Positions 9,377 through 19,106 of a stretch of DNA of 64,000 bases are shown in pieces (the stretch's first letter is position 1; each line of letters begins with the position of its first letter). The stretch covers positions 62,001 through 126,000 of the forward strand of contig JAIUMU010000002.1 in NCBI GenBank assembly GCA_022565355.1, in the 5' to 3' direction. The stretch is from Idiomarina sp. (GTDB lineage: Bacteria > Pseudomonadota > Gammaproteobacteria > Enterobacterales > Alteromonadaceae). Both the position numbers and the translations under genes were made by a program. Under the pieces are notes generated by a model that worked only from the letters and a program-made list of their open reading frames with translations, had not been told where the DNA came from and made no database searches.

Positions 9377-11250
9377 TGGAAGCTGAACACATTGAGGTTT
9401 TGGAGTTTATTCGCCAGTATTCGCCCTTCACCGAGCTCCCTGAAGAGGAGCTCGCTGTGGCGGCGCAAAGCATTGAGGTAGGTTACTTCAAAGCCGGCAG
9501 CCAAATCCTTGAGCACAATCAGCAAGTAGCCGATCTACATATTATTCGTAGCGGTGCGGTGGAAGTTTTTCACCGCACCGGCGAGCTTTATAACCGCCTC
9601 AGTGATGGCGGTTTTTTTGCCGAAGCAGGATTACTCCGCAACGGCAGAGTTCGCTATCCGGCCCATGCCATTGAAGATACTTTAATTTATTTCCTACCCG
9701 GTGAACTATTCAATCGTTTTTACGATGAGTACGAAGAGTTTGCCGATGCTGTGGAAACCGAAGATCGGCAACGCTTGAAGCGTGCCATGCGGCGTAATCA
9801 AAACGCCAACGATCTGATGTCGGTAACCATAGAGCATCTCATTAGCCGCGAGCCCGTGAGTATCTCTGCCGATGCAAGTATTCGCGAAGCCGCAGAAAAA
9901 ATGACCAACGAAGAAGTAAGCTCATTGCTTATTTTCGATGAGCTTGTATCTACAGATGAAGATGCGCTACCAAGCGGTGTTATTACCGATAAGGATCTAC
10001 GCAAACGCGTGCTCGCCGTTGGCTTAGCCGATAGCACCCCAGTGCGTGAAGTAATGTCTACCGGATTAGTGTTTGTAGAGCACAATCAACGCGTTTTTGA
10101 AGCCATGCTCATTATGCTCAGGCGCAACCTGCATCATTTGCCGGTACTAAAGAAGAACCGCACCATTGGCGTACTTTCGTTATCCGATGTAGTGCGCCAC
10201 GAATCAAAGAACAGCTTATTTGTGGTGAGCAGCATTTTCCGGCAGAACTCAATTGAAGAGCTCGCTACCCTAGTGCCCGATGTACAAGCCAGTTTTGTGC
10301 GCATGGTAAATGAAGATGCTAATTCACGCATGATCGGTTCATCTATGGCCGTTATTGGCCGCAGCTTTAAACAGCGGCTACTCGAACTCGGTGAAGAGAA
10401 ATTTGGCCCTCCACCGGTGCCCTATTGTTTTCTCGCCCTAGGCTCTATGGCTCGCGATGAGCAAAGCGTAGTTACCGATCAAGATAACGCCATGGTATTG
10501 CACGATAGCTTTGATCCCGAGCAGCACGATGAGTATTTTCGTCAGCTTGCCCAATTCGTTAGCGATGGCCTTGATGCCTGCGGGTACACCTACTGCACCG
10601 GCTATATCATGGCCACCAACCCAGAGTGGCGCCAACCCTTAAAAGTATGGCAAGAATATTTCACCCGCTGGGTAGATGATCCCACCCCCGAAGCATTGTT
10701 GCATGCCTCAATATTCTTCGATTTAGAGGGTGTTTGGGGGGAAATCGATTATGCCAAATTACTGAACGAACTAGTGCAACGTAAAGCCAAGCGCAGTAAC
10801 CGCTTCCTCGCGTTTATGGCGCGCAATGCATTAAACCGCACACCGCCACTCGGCTTCTTTAAAGATTTCGTAATGGAAAAAGATGGCAAGCATAACAACT
10901 CCATCAATATCAAACGTCGCGGCACTGCACCGTTAGCCGATTTAATTCGCGTGCACTCGCTCGCTATTGGTTCGCGTGCACGTAACTCCTTCGCGCGCCT
11001 CGAAGATGTAATGGACGCCAACATTTTGCCGCCAGGGCGCGGGCCCGATTTGCGGGATGCTCTCGAGCTCATTTCCATGGTGCGCATTCGCCATCAGGCA
11101 CTAGCCATAGAACAAGGCGAAAAGCCGGATAACAACGTAGCACCCGAGAACCTATCTGATTTTGAGCGCAAAAACCTGAAAGATGCGTTTCAGATACTTT
11201 CTAGCGCCCAGCGTTACATGCGCTTCCGATACCCGCCCGGAGCTACCTAA
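9376..11250 (+). CDS. cNMP-binding / CBS / DUF294 nucleotidyltransferase-like signalling protein
   Basis: A 624-residue cytoplasmic multidomain protein. A cyclic-nucleotide-binding (CAP_ED) fold occupies roughly residues 10-125 and a CBS pair roughly 150-280 (EPVSISADASIREAAEKM, GVITDKDLRKRV, HHLPVLKKNRTIGVLSLSDV). The DUF294 nucleotidyltransferase region begins near 300, with GSMARDEQ from residue 356 and TDQDNA after it, as in GlnD-like enzymes; the DUF294 C-terminal substrate-binding domain follows. The family is thought to have regulatory roles beside transporters. Tight TAATG coupling on both sides ties it to the BCCT transporter and the exonuclease. The nucleotide bound and the modified target are unknown. 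Confidence 0.9.
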   Translation: MEAEHIEVLEFIRQYSPFTELPEEELAVAAQSIEVGYFKAGSQILEHNQQVADLHIIRSGAVEVFHRTGELYNRLSDGGFFAEAGLLRNGRVRYPAHAIEDTLIYFLPGELFNRFYDEYEEFADAVETEDRQRLKRAMRRNQNANDLMSVTIEHLISREPVSISADASIREAAEKMTNEEVSSLLIFDELVSTDEDALPSGVITDKDLRKRVLAVGLADSTPVREVMSTGLVFVEHNQRVFEAMLIMLRRNLHHLPVLKKNRTIGVLSLSDVVRHESKNSLFVVSSIFRQNSIEELATLVPDVQASFVRMVNEDANSRMIGSSMAVIGRSFKQRLLELGEEKFGPPPVPYCFLALGSMARDEQSVVTDQDNAMVLHDSFDPEQHDEYFRQLAQFVSDGLDACGYTYCTGYIMATNPEWRQPLKVWQEYFTRWVDDPTPEALLHASIFFDLEGVWGEIDYAKLLNELVQRKAKRSNRFLAFMARNALNRTPPLGFFKDFVMEKDGKHNNSINIKRRGTAPLADLIRVHSLAIGSRARNSFARLEDVMDANILPPGRGPDLRDALELISMVRIRHQALAIEQGEKPDNNVAPENLSDFERKNLKDAFQILSSAQRYMRFRYPPGAT

Positions 11251-12086
11251 TGTTTCGCCGCAACAACAGCGAGGGGAGCGATTCTGAACGGGAAAAATCA
11301 TTACACAAAGTGCCCGAGCACGATGTACCCACACCTAGCATCCCTTCCCAGCGCTACAGCCCGCCAACCACAGATTGGCAACGCGTAAACTGGCAAGAGC
11401 GCTTTCAGCACCTCGCTGAAAACGCTCATGATCCGCGCTTGAAAAAGTTTTATCAAGCAGGCCTAGATGCAGGTATCACCGATGCCAATATGCCCATTAG
11501 CGAAGTACCCATGATGGTGCTCGATTTCGAAACCACCGGCCTGAATGCCGCCGAGCACGGTATCCTCAGTATCGGTGCTATACCCATGAATTTGCACCGT
11601 ATTTCCCAACAACAAGCGCGCATGTGGCTAGCAAAACCGCGCCGTAATTTGCCCGCAGAATCCATTGTTATTCACGGCATAACCCACTCGCAAATTCAGC
11701 AAGCGCCAGATTTTATTGATATCTTAGAAGAGGTGCTCGAATTTCTTGCCGGCCGTTTATTGATAGTGCATTACCAAGGCATAGAGCGGCCATTTTTAGC
11801 GGCCGCAATTGAAGAGCGTATCGGAGAGCGTATCGAGTTTCCAGTAATTGATACCATGCACTTGGAAGCACGCCTGCATCGGCAAAAACAACTCACCTTG
11901 TGGCAACGGTTTCGCGGCGCAAAACCAGTATCAATTCGCCTCGCCGATAGCCGTACACGCTATGGTTTACCTTGGTATCATCCACACGATGCCATTACCG
12001 ATGCCCTCGCCACTGGCGAGCTATTACAAGCGCAAATCGCCCACCACTACTCACCGAACACCACCATTGGTGAGCTGTGGAGCTAA
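11250..12086 (+). CDS. DnaQ-like 3'-5' exonuclease
   Basis: A 278-residue DEDD exonuclease. Exo I is DFETTGL (Asp92, Glu94), Exo II lies near the VHYQGIERPFLAAAIEE segment and Exo III near HPHDAITDALATGEL, whose spacing fits a DEDDh enzyme. About 85 residues of charged N-terminal extension precede the nuclease fold. It starts inside the stop of the DUF294 protein gene (TAATG). DUF294 proteins and epsilon-like exonucleases are often neighbours in Gammaproteobacteria; here the pair is in turn coupled to a BCCT transporter. Whether the substrate is DNA, RNA or a signalling nucleotide is unknown. Confidence 0.88.
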   Translation: MFRRNNSEGSDSEREKSLHKVPEHDVPTPSIPSQRYSPPTTDWQRVNWQERFQHLAENAHDPRLKKFYQAGLDAGITDANMPISEVPMMVLDFETTGLNAAEHGILSIGAIPMNLHRISQQQARMWLAKPRRNLPAESIVIHGITHSQIQQAPDFIDILEEVLEFLAGRLLIVHYQGIERPFLAAAIEERIGERIEFPVIDTMHLEARLHRQKQLTLWQRFRGAKPVSIRLADSRTRYGLPWYHPHDAITDALATGELLQAQIAHHYSPNTTIGELWS

Positions 12087-12092
12087 GGCCAT

Positions 12093-12119
12093 AAAAAAGC
12101 GCCACCCGAAGGCAACGCT
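12093..12119 (-). terminator. Bidirectional-looking terminator between exonuclease and enoyl-CoA hydratase genes
   Basis: Stem AGCGCCACC / GGCAACGCT (wobble pairs included) closed by a CGAA loop, read TTCG on the minus strand. A run of six A at 12093-12098 gives a U-tract for minus-strand transcripts. In the plus direction the U-tract is weak (CTATTGCTT). It separates two convergent genes. Confidence 0.65.
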
Positions 12120-12152
12120 CTATTGCTTACATACCACACATGTCGGTTTTGA

Positions 12153-12893
12153 TTAACGCTTCGCTTTTGCGGCAATAATGGCTTGCGTTTCCGGGCTCGC
12201 AAGCACCTGTAAGAAATCCACCAGCTCGCGTTGAATCCGATCATTAATCGGCTCGGGCTGGGTTTTCATTAGCTTTTTACTTAAGCGCAACGAACGCACC
12301 GGCTTCGCCGCTAGCTTATCAGCAACCGCTTGCACCGTTGCCGCCAACTCTGCGGCCGGAACCACTTTATTTACGAGATTCAGCTCGTAAGCTTTCGCCG
12401 CATCAAATTGCTCAGCCAGTAGCAACAGCTCTGCCGCTTTCGCATGGCCACAGAGTGCAGAAATTAACTGGCTCGAACCCGCTTCCGGAACCAAGCCCAT
12501 ATCTACGAACGGCATTACAAACTGCGTACCTTCAGCGGCATACACCAAATCGCAATGCAGCAGTATTGTTGTGCCAATGCCCACCGCAGCACCCTGCACC
12601 GCAGCCACAACAGTTACATTAACCGAGGAGATAGTTTGCAGAAATTGAAACACCGGCGAATCCGATTTCAGTTCGCCATGCTTCAGAAAATCACCTAAAT
12701 CATTGCCCGCACAAAACAAATCGCCCTCACCCGAAAACACCACCGCCGCAATATCATCGCGCGCTTCGGCATCTTGCAACGCTTGTGTCATTGCCGCATA
12801 CATATCTTGGGTAAGCGCATTGCGCTTTTGCGGCCGGTTCAAGTGCACCCGCACAACGTTATTTGCTTCTGAAATCGTTACAAATTCACTCAT
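12153..12893 (-). CDS. Enoyl-CoA hydratase/isomerase family protein
   Basis: Crotonase-fold enzyme acting on CoA thioesters. Oxyanion-hole segments are visible at FSGEGDLFCAGNDLGDF and AVQGAAVGIGTTILLHCDLVYA; MGLVPEAGSS carries a Glu at the usual catalytic position. I choose the ATG at 12893 (MSEFVTIS) over a GTG four codons upstream, because GGGAAA lies just before it. The length of about 246 is slightly short for the family. It is a single-gene unit and does not sit next to fadBA-type beta-oxidation genes, so the acyl substrate is unknown. Confidence 0.88.
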   Translation of the reverse strand: MSEFVTISEANNVVRVHLNRPQKRNALTQDMYAAMTQALQDAEARDDIAAVVFSGEGDLFCAGNDLGDFLKHGELKSDSPVFQFLQTISSVNVTVVAAVQGAAVGIGTTILLHCDLVYAAEGTQFVMPFVDMGLVPEAGSSQLISALCGHAKAAELLLLAEQFDAAKAYELNLVNKVVPAAELAATVQAVADKLAAKPVRSLRLSKKLMKTQPEPINDRIQRELVDFLQVLASPETQAIIAAKAKR

Positions 12894-13011
12894 TTCGTTT
12901 CCCACTTTTGTACATCAATACCTAAACATATCACTGGTCAGGCCAGAAAACCACGTTAGAGAATAGGTTTAAAATATGCTTCGCAGCTCTTGGGGATCTT
13001 CAGTTCAAAGC

Positions 13012-13305
13012 TTAACTAGATATGCAGGCCTTAATTACGTTCTCAGGATCGCGCTCAATCGCTTTAATCAACACTTTCGCAGGTCCGGTAGGTTCACGTC
13101 TGCCTTGCTCCCAGTTTCTCAGCGTTGATAGCTCTACACCAATTAGCATGGCAAATTTCGGTTGGCTTAAATTAACTTTTTTCCGAATTAGCTTTAGCCG
13201 TGATGCTGCAACAAAACGCTCTTTAGCAGGCTCTCGCTCACCTTTTACGATTTCGTCCATTTGCTCAACGCTTTCAAGTAACTCTGCAAATAGTGAATCT
13301 TTCAT
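13012..13305 (-). CDS. XRE-family antitoxin-like regulator (HigA/NadS type), apparently orphan
   Basis: A 97-residue protein with a helix-turn-helix domain in its C-terminal half (LSQPKFAMLIGVELSTLRNWEQGRREPTG is its core; the longest familiar piece is LRNWEQGRREPTG). This layout is typical of NadS/HigA antitoxins of RelE/HigB-type toxins. The start ATG at 13305 has AGGTGG upstream. No toxin gene is seen in either direction: 12906-13011 is too short and 13306-13527 has no RelE-like frame. A dyad at 13331-13347 just upstream is the likely autoregulatory operator. It may be the relic of a toxin-antitoxin pair or a free-standing repressor. Confidence 0.85.
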   Translation of the reverse strand: MKDSLFAELLESVEQMDEIVKGEREPAKERFVAASRLKLIRKKVNLSQPKFAMLIGVELSTLRNWEQGRREPTGPAKVLIKAIERDPENVIKACISS

Positions 13306-13330
13306 TGTCACCACCTTTCCAAAATCCTAC

Positions 13331-13347
13331 ATACGCCATTGACGTAT
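13331..13347. promoter_or_regulatory. Candidate operator of the XRE regulator
   Basis: A 17-bp dyad ATACG-7 nt-CGTAT, centred about 34 bp upstream of the regulator's ATG. Position and symmetry suit binding of an HTH dimer for autorepression. This is inferred from symmetry alone. Confidence 0.5.
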
Positions 13348-13527
13348 ATTAAAGCATGATTATGTTACTTTAACTACTAGCAACGCAATGATTTAACCCG
13401 TACGAAATAGCTGAAACCAATAGTTAAAACATTCAACACAGATTCATATCCACAGGCTCTCCGCTTGCCAACAGCATTACGTTCTTATAGATTACAATTT
13501 GTTAACAACTATGGAAGGGTTGCCCTC

Positions 13528-14604
13528 ATGCGCAGAATCAGCGCCACCTTTATAGCCATCGCAGTGTTCATTACCTGCACCAATCCAGCGCAAGCAAATG
13601 AAGAGATTACCTTACGCCAAGCAATTCAAGCTTATGGCCAAGAGAATTACAGCAGTGCTTATGAGCAAATGCTCGATTATTTGCCATTAGGCAGCGCTGA
13701 TGCCGCTCATTATTTGGGTTTTTTAAGCATTGATGGGCACGGTACAGAGTATGATCCAGTAGCTGCAATGGCATACTTTCAAGCCGCAAAAGAATGGGGG
13801 CATGCCGGTTCTGCAGAGTATATTGCGCAAATAGAGCCGCATTTATCTGCTGAAGAGCTAGCAGCTGTAGCCCAGCAGGTAGCACAATTACAAAACCAAC
13901 TCATAGTTCCACATAGCGATGCGCGTTTCGAAGCGAACGAATTCGAACAGCCCGAACGGCTTCGAGCGGTAAACCCAAGATATCCCGATAGCAAGCTCAG
14001 GCAAGGGCAAATGCCATGGATGAACATAGCGCAAGTAATTGGCCCCAACGGCAAGATTATTCATGCTACACGCATGAGTAGCACAACTAATGATGTTTTT
14101 GCTGCCTACCGAAGAGTACAAGGGCGCTGGCGATACGCCGAAAGCGAGCGGATTTCAGTTCGTTTTCTGCACATGGCATTTTTTATATATATGTCGACAA
14201 AAGAGGAGCAGGATACTTACGAAAAGGCCTTTAATAAAGTGTATCCATTGGCTGTGGCCGGTTTACCCGAGCATCAAATGTACCTCGCTGATTTGGTAAG
14301 GCAAACAGACCAAAATGGTGAGTTCTTCGATTTCATGGAAGGCATCAAACGTATTCCGTTCCTGGAACGTTCAGCAAGAGGTGGCTATATTCATGCCCAA
14401 CGCATTATGGCACTTCATTATCGTAGAACTGTTTGGGCAGAATACCTCATTAGCAAAGGTGATTTAACTACCGCTACATTGTATGGCGCAATCTTATATT
14501 CTCACGCGGCCGATCCAGAACAAGCACAACGAGGAGCAGAATTAATTCGCACCGCAGCAGCAGCTGGTTATGAAAATGCGCAAGCACTTTTAGAATTTTT
14601 ATAA
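13528..14604 (+). CDS. Secreted Sel1-repeat protein with an internal TonB C-terminal-like domain
   Basis: A 358-residue exported protein; the start is the ATG at 13528 (MRRISATF), which opens a signal peptide ending at NPAQANE. An N-terminal Sel1/TPR-like part (about 22-125: YSSAYEQMLDYLPLGSADAA, AAMAYFQAAKEWGHAGSAEY) is followed by a segment around 135-205 that reads like the TonB C-terminal fold: NPRYP, then IGPNGKIIHATRMSST, a helix and GRWRY. A second Sel1-like part runs to the end (ARGGYIHAQRIMALHYRR, RTAAAAGYENAQALLEF). No proline-rich spacer or N-terminal membrane anchor is seen, so it is not a classical TonB. The function is unknown; a periplasmic adaptor is possible. Confidence 0.8.
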   Translation: MRRISATFIAIAVFITCTNPAQANEEITLRQAIQAYGQENYSSAYEQMLDYLPLGSADAAHYLGFLSIDGHGTEYDPVAAMAYFQAAKEWGHAGSAEYIAQIEPHLSAEELAAVAQQVAQLQNQLIVPHSDARFEANEFEQPERLRAVNPRYPDSKLRQGQMPWMNIAQVIGPNGKIIHATRMSSTTNDVFAAYRRVQGRWRYAESERISVRFLHMAFFIYMSTKEEQDTYEKAFNKVYPLAVAGLPEHQMYLADLVRQTDQNGEFFDFMEGIKRIPFLERSARGGYIHAQRIMALHYRRTVWAEYLISKGDLTTATLYGAILYSHAADPEQAQRGAELIRTAAAAGYENAQALLEFL

Positions 14605-14641
14605 TGGAAGTGTGTTGATAGCGTAGTGGTGGGATATAGCG

Positions 14642-14762
14642 GCAAAAAAAGAGGTGACCCCACCAGCCGCACCCCGGCACACATTACCCCAACTACGGCT
14701 GCTCCCTTCCGGGCCTGACCGAGTTCGCTGGTTCATGTTGCGAGGGGACCAATGGGGCCACC
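14642..14762 (-). ncRNA. ffs: 4.5S signal recognition particle RNA with terminator
   Basis: On the minus strand, 14762 to about 14653 folds into the long SRP hairpin. The conserved tip is present (GGTCAGGCCCGGAAGGGAGC, the Ffh-binding loop with GGAAG), with paired flanks GGTGGCCCC / GGGGTCACC closing the base. It is directly followed by a run of seven U (the A run at 14644-14650), which acts as terminator. The length of about 110 nt is normal for a gammaproteobacterial 4.5S RNA. It lies between the Sel1/TonB-C gene and ribBA. Confidence 0.95.
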
Positions 14763-14834
14763 AGCGCGCATTATCCCTGAAAGCATGGGCTAACACAACC
14801 GTGCCGCCACTGTTTGCTTAAAAGGTGAGCGGCG

Positions 14835-15959
14835 CTATTTATCTTCGATAAATTCCACCACTTCCAAGCCAAAGCCAGAAAGCGCTGAATATTTTTTCGG
14901 TGAGCTTAATAAGCGCATTTGGTGCACGCCAATATCCGCAAGAATCTGCGAGCCTACACCCACATTGCGTGATTCATTCGATTGCGTTGCACCAACGCGC
15001 GCTTCGCCGCGATCTTGCTGGGCGAAAAAGCGTACCTGTTCAATTAAATCTTGCGGTGTTTGCTGCTTACTCAACAACACAAATACACCGCCCTCTTCAC
15101 CAATGCGGCGCATTGCCCGATAGAGCGGCCAACTGCGGCGCGCAGCGCGTTCCGTAGCCAGCAAATCATTGAAGGTATCTTGCAAATGCACCCGCACCAA
15201 GGTGGGCTCATCACCCTTCACTTCGCCGCTTACCAAGGCAAAATGCACTTGGCCATCAACAGTGTCTTGGTAAGTAATTAAATCAAATTCACCATAGGCG
15301 GTAGGTAGCTTACACTCGGCTACACGATGCACGGTTTGCTCTTTCATCGAGCGATACTCGATTAAATCCGCAATCGTACCAATTTTAATATCGTGCTCAG
15401 CAGCAAACTTCTCTAAATCAGGACGGCGCGCCATGCTGCCATCTTCATTCAAAATCTCAACGATTACAGAAGCAGGCTCATAGCCCGCTAAACGCGCCAA
15501 ATCACAACCAGCTTCCGTATGCCCTGCCCGATTCAAAACACCGCCTTGGCGAGCTTTCAATGGGAAGATATGTCCTGGCATTACCAAATCACTAGGTTTT
15601 GCATCACGGGCAACAGCAGCAAGCACAGTTTGCGCCCGGTCTGCTGCAGAAATACCAGTGGTTACACCTTCAGCCGCTTCAATTGAAACCGTAAAATTCG
15701 TAGCATAAGGTGAATTGTTTTGGCCAACCATTAACGGCAACTGCAACTGCTGACAGCGCGCTTCGGTAAGCGTTAAACAAATCAACCCACGGCCATATCG
15801 CGCCATAAAGTTAATCGCTGCCGGCGTTGCGCACTCCGCAGCCATAATCAAATCGCCTTCATTCTCACGATCTTCATCGTCCATGAGAATCACCATTTTA
15901 CCGGCTTTAATATCGGCAATAATTTCTTCGGTGCTATTCAACCCCGTTAAACTCGACAT
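14835..15959 (-). CDS. ribB: 3,4-dihydroxy-2-butanone 4-phosphate synthase with degenerate GTP cyclohydrolase II domain
   Basis: Makes the four-carbon unit of riboflavin from ribulose 5-phosphate. The N-terminal ~200 residues are a complete RibB domain ([11 protein letters not shown] metal and substrate site, [21 protein letters not shown]). The remainder, about 205-374, is folded like GTP cyclohydrolase II but lacks the zinc-binding Cys motif: where RibA has HSECLTGD and CDCG, this protein reads [11 protein letters not shown] and contains no matching Cys. The domain is therefore probably inactive and a separate RibA is needed. It follows ribD with a 39-bp gap; ribE and ribH are not in the cluster. 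Confidence 0.92.
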   Translation of the reverse strand: MSSLTGLNSTEEIIADIKAGKMVILMDDEDRENEGDLIMAAECATPAAINFMARYGRGLICLTLTEARCQQLQLPLMVGQNNSPYATNFTVSIEAAEGVTTGISAADRAQTVLAAVARDAKPSDLVMPGHIFPLKARQGGVLNRAGHTEAGCDLARLAGYEPASVIVEILNEDGSMARRPDLEKFAAEHDIKIGTIADLIEYRSMKEQTVHRVAECKLPTAYGEFDLITYQDTVDGQVHFALVSGEVKGDEPTLVRVHLQDTFNDLLATERAARRSWPLYRAMRRIGEEGGVFVLLSKQQTPQDLIEQVRFFAQQDRGEARVGATQSNESRNVGVGSQILADIGVHQMRLLSSPKKYSALSGFGLEVVEFIEDK

Positions 15960-15998
15960 CTATGTATCCTCAGATTCATGGTGTACAGCTAACGCTGC

Positions 15999-17165
15999 TT
16001 ACCGCAAACCAAAACCAGCAGTTTTGGTTAATACCATTTTCACGTCGGTGCCTATCGATTCCACTGAGCTATATTCCCACACCGGCACTTTATCCATATG
16101 CGTAATGTTGCCCAAATGGAACATGCCCATACTCTGATCGCCCAACAACTTCGGCGACATATACACAACCAATTCATCTACCAATTCGGCAGTTAACAAT
16201 GCCCCTGCCAATCGCGCACCGGCTTCAACCCAAACCGTATGAATGCCACGCTCGGCTATCAACTGTAACAAGGCCGTTAAATCAATACGCCCCGTAACGC
16301 CGGTTTCCATTACGATTTCTTCTGCATTTTCCGGCAACTGCATGCCGCTTGCACTGGCACGAATTAACCAAACCGGGCCGCCACAGGTAAATAATTTAGC
16401 ATCTGGCTTCACTTCACCGCGGTGATCAATAATCACCCGCACCGGCTGGCGAACATCTTGCTTGCCTGGTTCACCCGGATATACCGTGCCCGTAGGAAAC
16501 TCCGTAGGCCGCACATTCAATACCGGATCATCCGCTAATACCGTACCAGCGCCCGTTAAAATAGCGCCCGCTTGCGCGCGCCCTACTTGCACATCGGCAC
16601 GTGCTTCATGGCCGGTAATCCACTTACTCTTACCGTTCGCCAACGCCGTGCGGCCATCAATTGATGCCGCCATTTTCAGCTGCACATACGGCCGGCCAAG
16701 TTTATGGCACGTAAAGAAACCACGGCTTATCGCGTAAGCTTCTCTCTCGAGTAACCCCACTTCAACTTTAATACCCGCTTTCTTTAACCGTTTAATACCA
16801 GCACCCGCCACTTTCGGGAACGGGTCTTCCAACGCTACTACTACGCGCGCCACGTCTGCCTTGATCAACGCATCAACACATGGCGGTGTACGGCCAGTGT
16901 GATTGCACGGTTCAAGCGTAACGTAAACCGTTGCGCCCTTCGCGGCATCGCCAGCTGCAGCTAATGCATTCACTTCCGCATGCGCTTCGCCAGCACGCTC
17001 GTGAAAGCCTTCGCCCACAACTTCGCCCGCTTTGTCGTTAGAAAAATCAACAACAATGCAGCCAACATTTGGATTAGGGTGAGTGGTAAAGCGCCCCTGA
17101 GCAGCAAGCTCAAGTGCACGTTGCATATAATGGGTATCTGTTTCTGTGAAGGTAATTTTAGTCAT
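15999..17165 (-). CDS. ribD: Bifunctional riboflavin deaminase/reductase RibD
   Basis: Deaminates and then reduces the pyrimidine intermediate of riboflavin synthesis. The N-terminal deaminase (about 1-150) has the zinc motifs HAEVNAL and [11 protein letters not shown]. The C-terminal reductase (about 155-388) starts at [18 protein letters not shown] and contains the NADPH-binding region. The ATG overlaps the nrdR stop (ATGACTAA, 8 nt), so the two are translationally coupled. Of the usual nrdR-ribD-ribE-ribBA-ribH-nusB order only nrdR-ribD-ribB is present here. Confidence 0.95.
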   Translation of the reverse strand: MTKITFTETDTHYMQRALELAAQGRFTTHPNPNVGCIVVDFSNDKAGEVVGEGFHERAGEAHAEVNALAAAGDAAKGATVYVTLEPCNHTGRTPPCVDALIKADVARVVVALEDPFPKVAGAGIKRLKKAGIKVEVGLLEREAYAISRGFFTCHKLGRPYVQLKMAASIDGRTALANGKSKWITGHEARADVQVGRAQAGAILTGAGTVLADDPVLNVRPTEFPTGTVYPGEPGKQDVRQPVRVIIDHRGEVKPDAKLFTCGGPVWLIRASASGMQLPENAEEIVMETGVTGRIDLTALLQLIAERGIHTVWVEAGARLAGALLTAELVDELVVYMSPKLLGDQSMGMFHLGNITHMDKVPVWEYSSVESIGTDVKMVLTKTAGFGLR

Positions 17166-17607
17166 CTAAACGAGCGATCTCCGCGCCGAAGTCGCGAATA
17201 TCCTCAAACGAACGGTAAACCGACGCAAAGCGAATATAAGCAACTTTATCGAGTTGCTTGAGTTGATCCATCACCAAACTGCCAATCAGTTTACTAGAAA
17301 CTTCTCGTTCGCCAGTAGCGCGCAGTTTAGATTTGATACGATTGATGGTTTGCTCCATCGCCTCTAGGCTCACCGGACGTTTCTCCAATGAACGTAGCAG
17401 GCCAGCACGCAACTTATCCTCGTTAAAAGGTTCGCGCGCACCGTTGCTTTTAATCACTCGTGGCATTACCAATTCTGCACTTTCAAACGTAGTAAACCGT
17501 TCTTTGCAGGCATTGCATTCACGCCGACGGCGAACCGACATACCGTCGGCCACCAAGCGTGAATCAATTACTTTCGTATCTTGCTCAGAGCAAAATGGGC
17601 AATGCAT
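17158..17607 (-). CDS. nrdR: Transcriptional repressor NrdR
   Basis: Zinc-finger plus ATP-cone repressor of ribonucleotide reductase operons. The zinc ribbon is MHCPFC at the start with CNAC near residue 31, followed by ERFTTFE. The ATP-cone occupies about 50-140 ([26 protein letters not shown]). The length of 149 is standard. It lies between glyA and ribD in the conserved glyA-nrdR-ribD order, with 92 bp between it and glyA. Confidence 0.97.
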   Translation of the reverse strand: MHCPFCSEQDTKVIDSRLVADGMSVRRRRECNACKERFTTFESAELVMPRVIKSNGAREPFNEDKLRAGLLRSLEKRPVSLEAMEQTINRIKSKLRATGEREVSSKLIGSLVMDQLKQLDKVAYIRFASVYRSFEDIRDFGAEIARLDD

Positions 17608-17699
17608 AGAGTGTTTGTTCCTCTCAGAGTGTGTAAGTAAGAGGCCAGCCCCTACTCACACACGCTAATTACTGAGCCTAAGCCTTTTTAGCGTAAACT

Positions 17700-18974
17700 T
17701 TATTTAGAATACACGGGGAAGCGAGCACATAGCGCTTTCACTTCATCACGAACGCGCGCTTCAACAGCGCTATCGCTCGTACCATCTTCTTTTACCGCAT
17801 TTAACACATCACAAATCCAATGCGCTACCTGCTCAGCTTCCGCTTCTTGGAAACCACGGCGCGTAATAGCCGGAGTACCCAAACGCAAACCAGAGGTAAC
17901 AAACGGAGAACGCGGATCATTCGGAACCGAGTTCTTATTCACCGTAATGAACGAACGGCCTAGCGCCGCATCCGCATCTTTACCCGTGATGTTTTTGCTA
18001 ATTAAATCTACTAAGAACAAGTGGTTTTCAGTACCACCAGAAACGATATCGTAGCCACGCTCTTGCATAACACGCACCATCGCTTTGGCGTTCTTCAACA
18101 CTTGCTTCTGATATTCTTTAAATTCAGGCTGCAACGCTTCTTTAAATGCCACCGCTTTCGCAGCAATCACGTGCATTAACGGGCCACCTTGGTTACCCGG
18201 GAACACCGAGCTATTCAAGCGCTTATGCAAATCCGGATCGTCTTTGCCGCTCAAAATCAAACCAGAGCGCGGGCCAGCCAAAGTTTTATGCGTAGTAGTA
18301 GTTACCACATCTGCAATTGGCACCGGATTCGGGTACAAGCCCGCCGCCACCAAACCAGCTACGTGCGCCATATCAACCAGAAGGTAAGCACCCACTTCAT
18401 CAGCGATATCGCGGAATTTCTGCCAATCAACAATGCCAGAGTAGGCAGAGAAACCAGCAATAATCATCTTCGGCTTATGTTTAAGAGCCAACTCACGCAC
18501 TTCTTCGTAATGAATTTCACCCGTTTCCGGATGCAGGCCATATTGCACCGCGTTATAGTTCACGCCCGAGAAATTCACGTGCGAGCCATGCGTTAAGTGG
18601 CCACCATGCGCCAAGCTCATTCCCAACACCGTATCGCCAGCCTTACACAAGGCCATAAATACCGCCGTGTTGGCTTGCGAACCAGCGTGCGGTTGCACGT
18701 TTGCAAACTTCGCACCAAACAATTCTTTCGCACGCTCAATCGCCAAATTTTCAGCAATATCCACATACTCACAACCGCCATAATAGCGCTTGCCAGGATA
18801 GCCTTCGGCATACTTGTTGGTTAACTGAGAACCCTGCGCTTCAAGAACGCGCGGGCTAGTATAATTCTCTGAAGCAATCAGCTCGATATGCTCTTCTTGG
18901 CGTACAACTTCGGCTTGCATAGCCGCCCACAGTTCCGGGTCAAACCCAGCAATTGTCATCTCAGAACCAGACAT
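17700..18974 (-). CDS. glyA: Serine hydroxymethyltransferase
   Basis: PLP enzyme interconverting serine and glycine with transfer of a one-carbon unit to tetrahydrofolate. Family marks are [35 protein letters not shown] and the PLP lysine in [15 protein letters not shown]. The length of 424 includes a six-residue extension before [11 protein letters not shown]. It is followed by nrdR, as in many Gammaproteobacteria. Upstream lies a 0.7-kb gap rich in palindromic repeats. Confidence 0.97.
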   Translation of the reverse strand: MSGSEMTIAGFDPELWAAMQAEVVRQEEHIELIASENYTSPRVLEAQGSQLTNKYAEGYPGKRYYGGCEYVDIAENLAIERAKELFGAKFANVQPHAGSQANTAVFMALCKAGDTVLGMSLAHGGHLTHGSHVNFSGVNYNAVQYGLHPETGEIHYEEVRELALKHKPKMIIAGFSAYSGIVDWQKFRDIADEVGAYLLVDMAHVAGLVAAGLYPNPVPIADVVTTTTHKTLAGPRSGLILSGKDDPDLHKRLNSSVFPGNQGGPLMHVIAAKAVAFKEALQPEFKEYQKQVLKNAKAMVRVMQERGYDIVSGGTENHLFLVDLISKNITGKDADAALGRSFITVNKNSVPNDPRSPFVTSGLRLGTPAITRRGFQEAEAEQVAHWICDVLNAVKEDGTSDSAVEARVRDEVKALCARFPVYSK

Positions 18975-19106
18975 GCCTACTCCTAATAAACGGTGAAATA
19001 TCGCCCAAAAATCAAGCGCTCATTATACCGCACAACGCGCGCAAATGGTAGCCGCTCAAGTATGGCACGTGGAAATGGCGTGCATCGCTTCCGTGCTCGT
19101 GGGCTC

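Noticed and set aside
15960..15998. FMN riboswitch before ribB
   Set aside because: The gap to ribD is 39 bp, far too short for the element.
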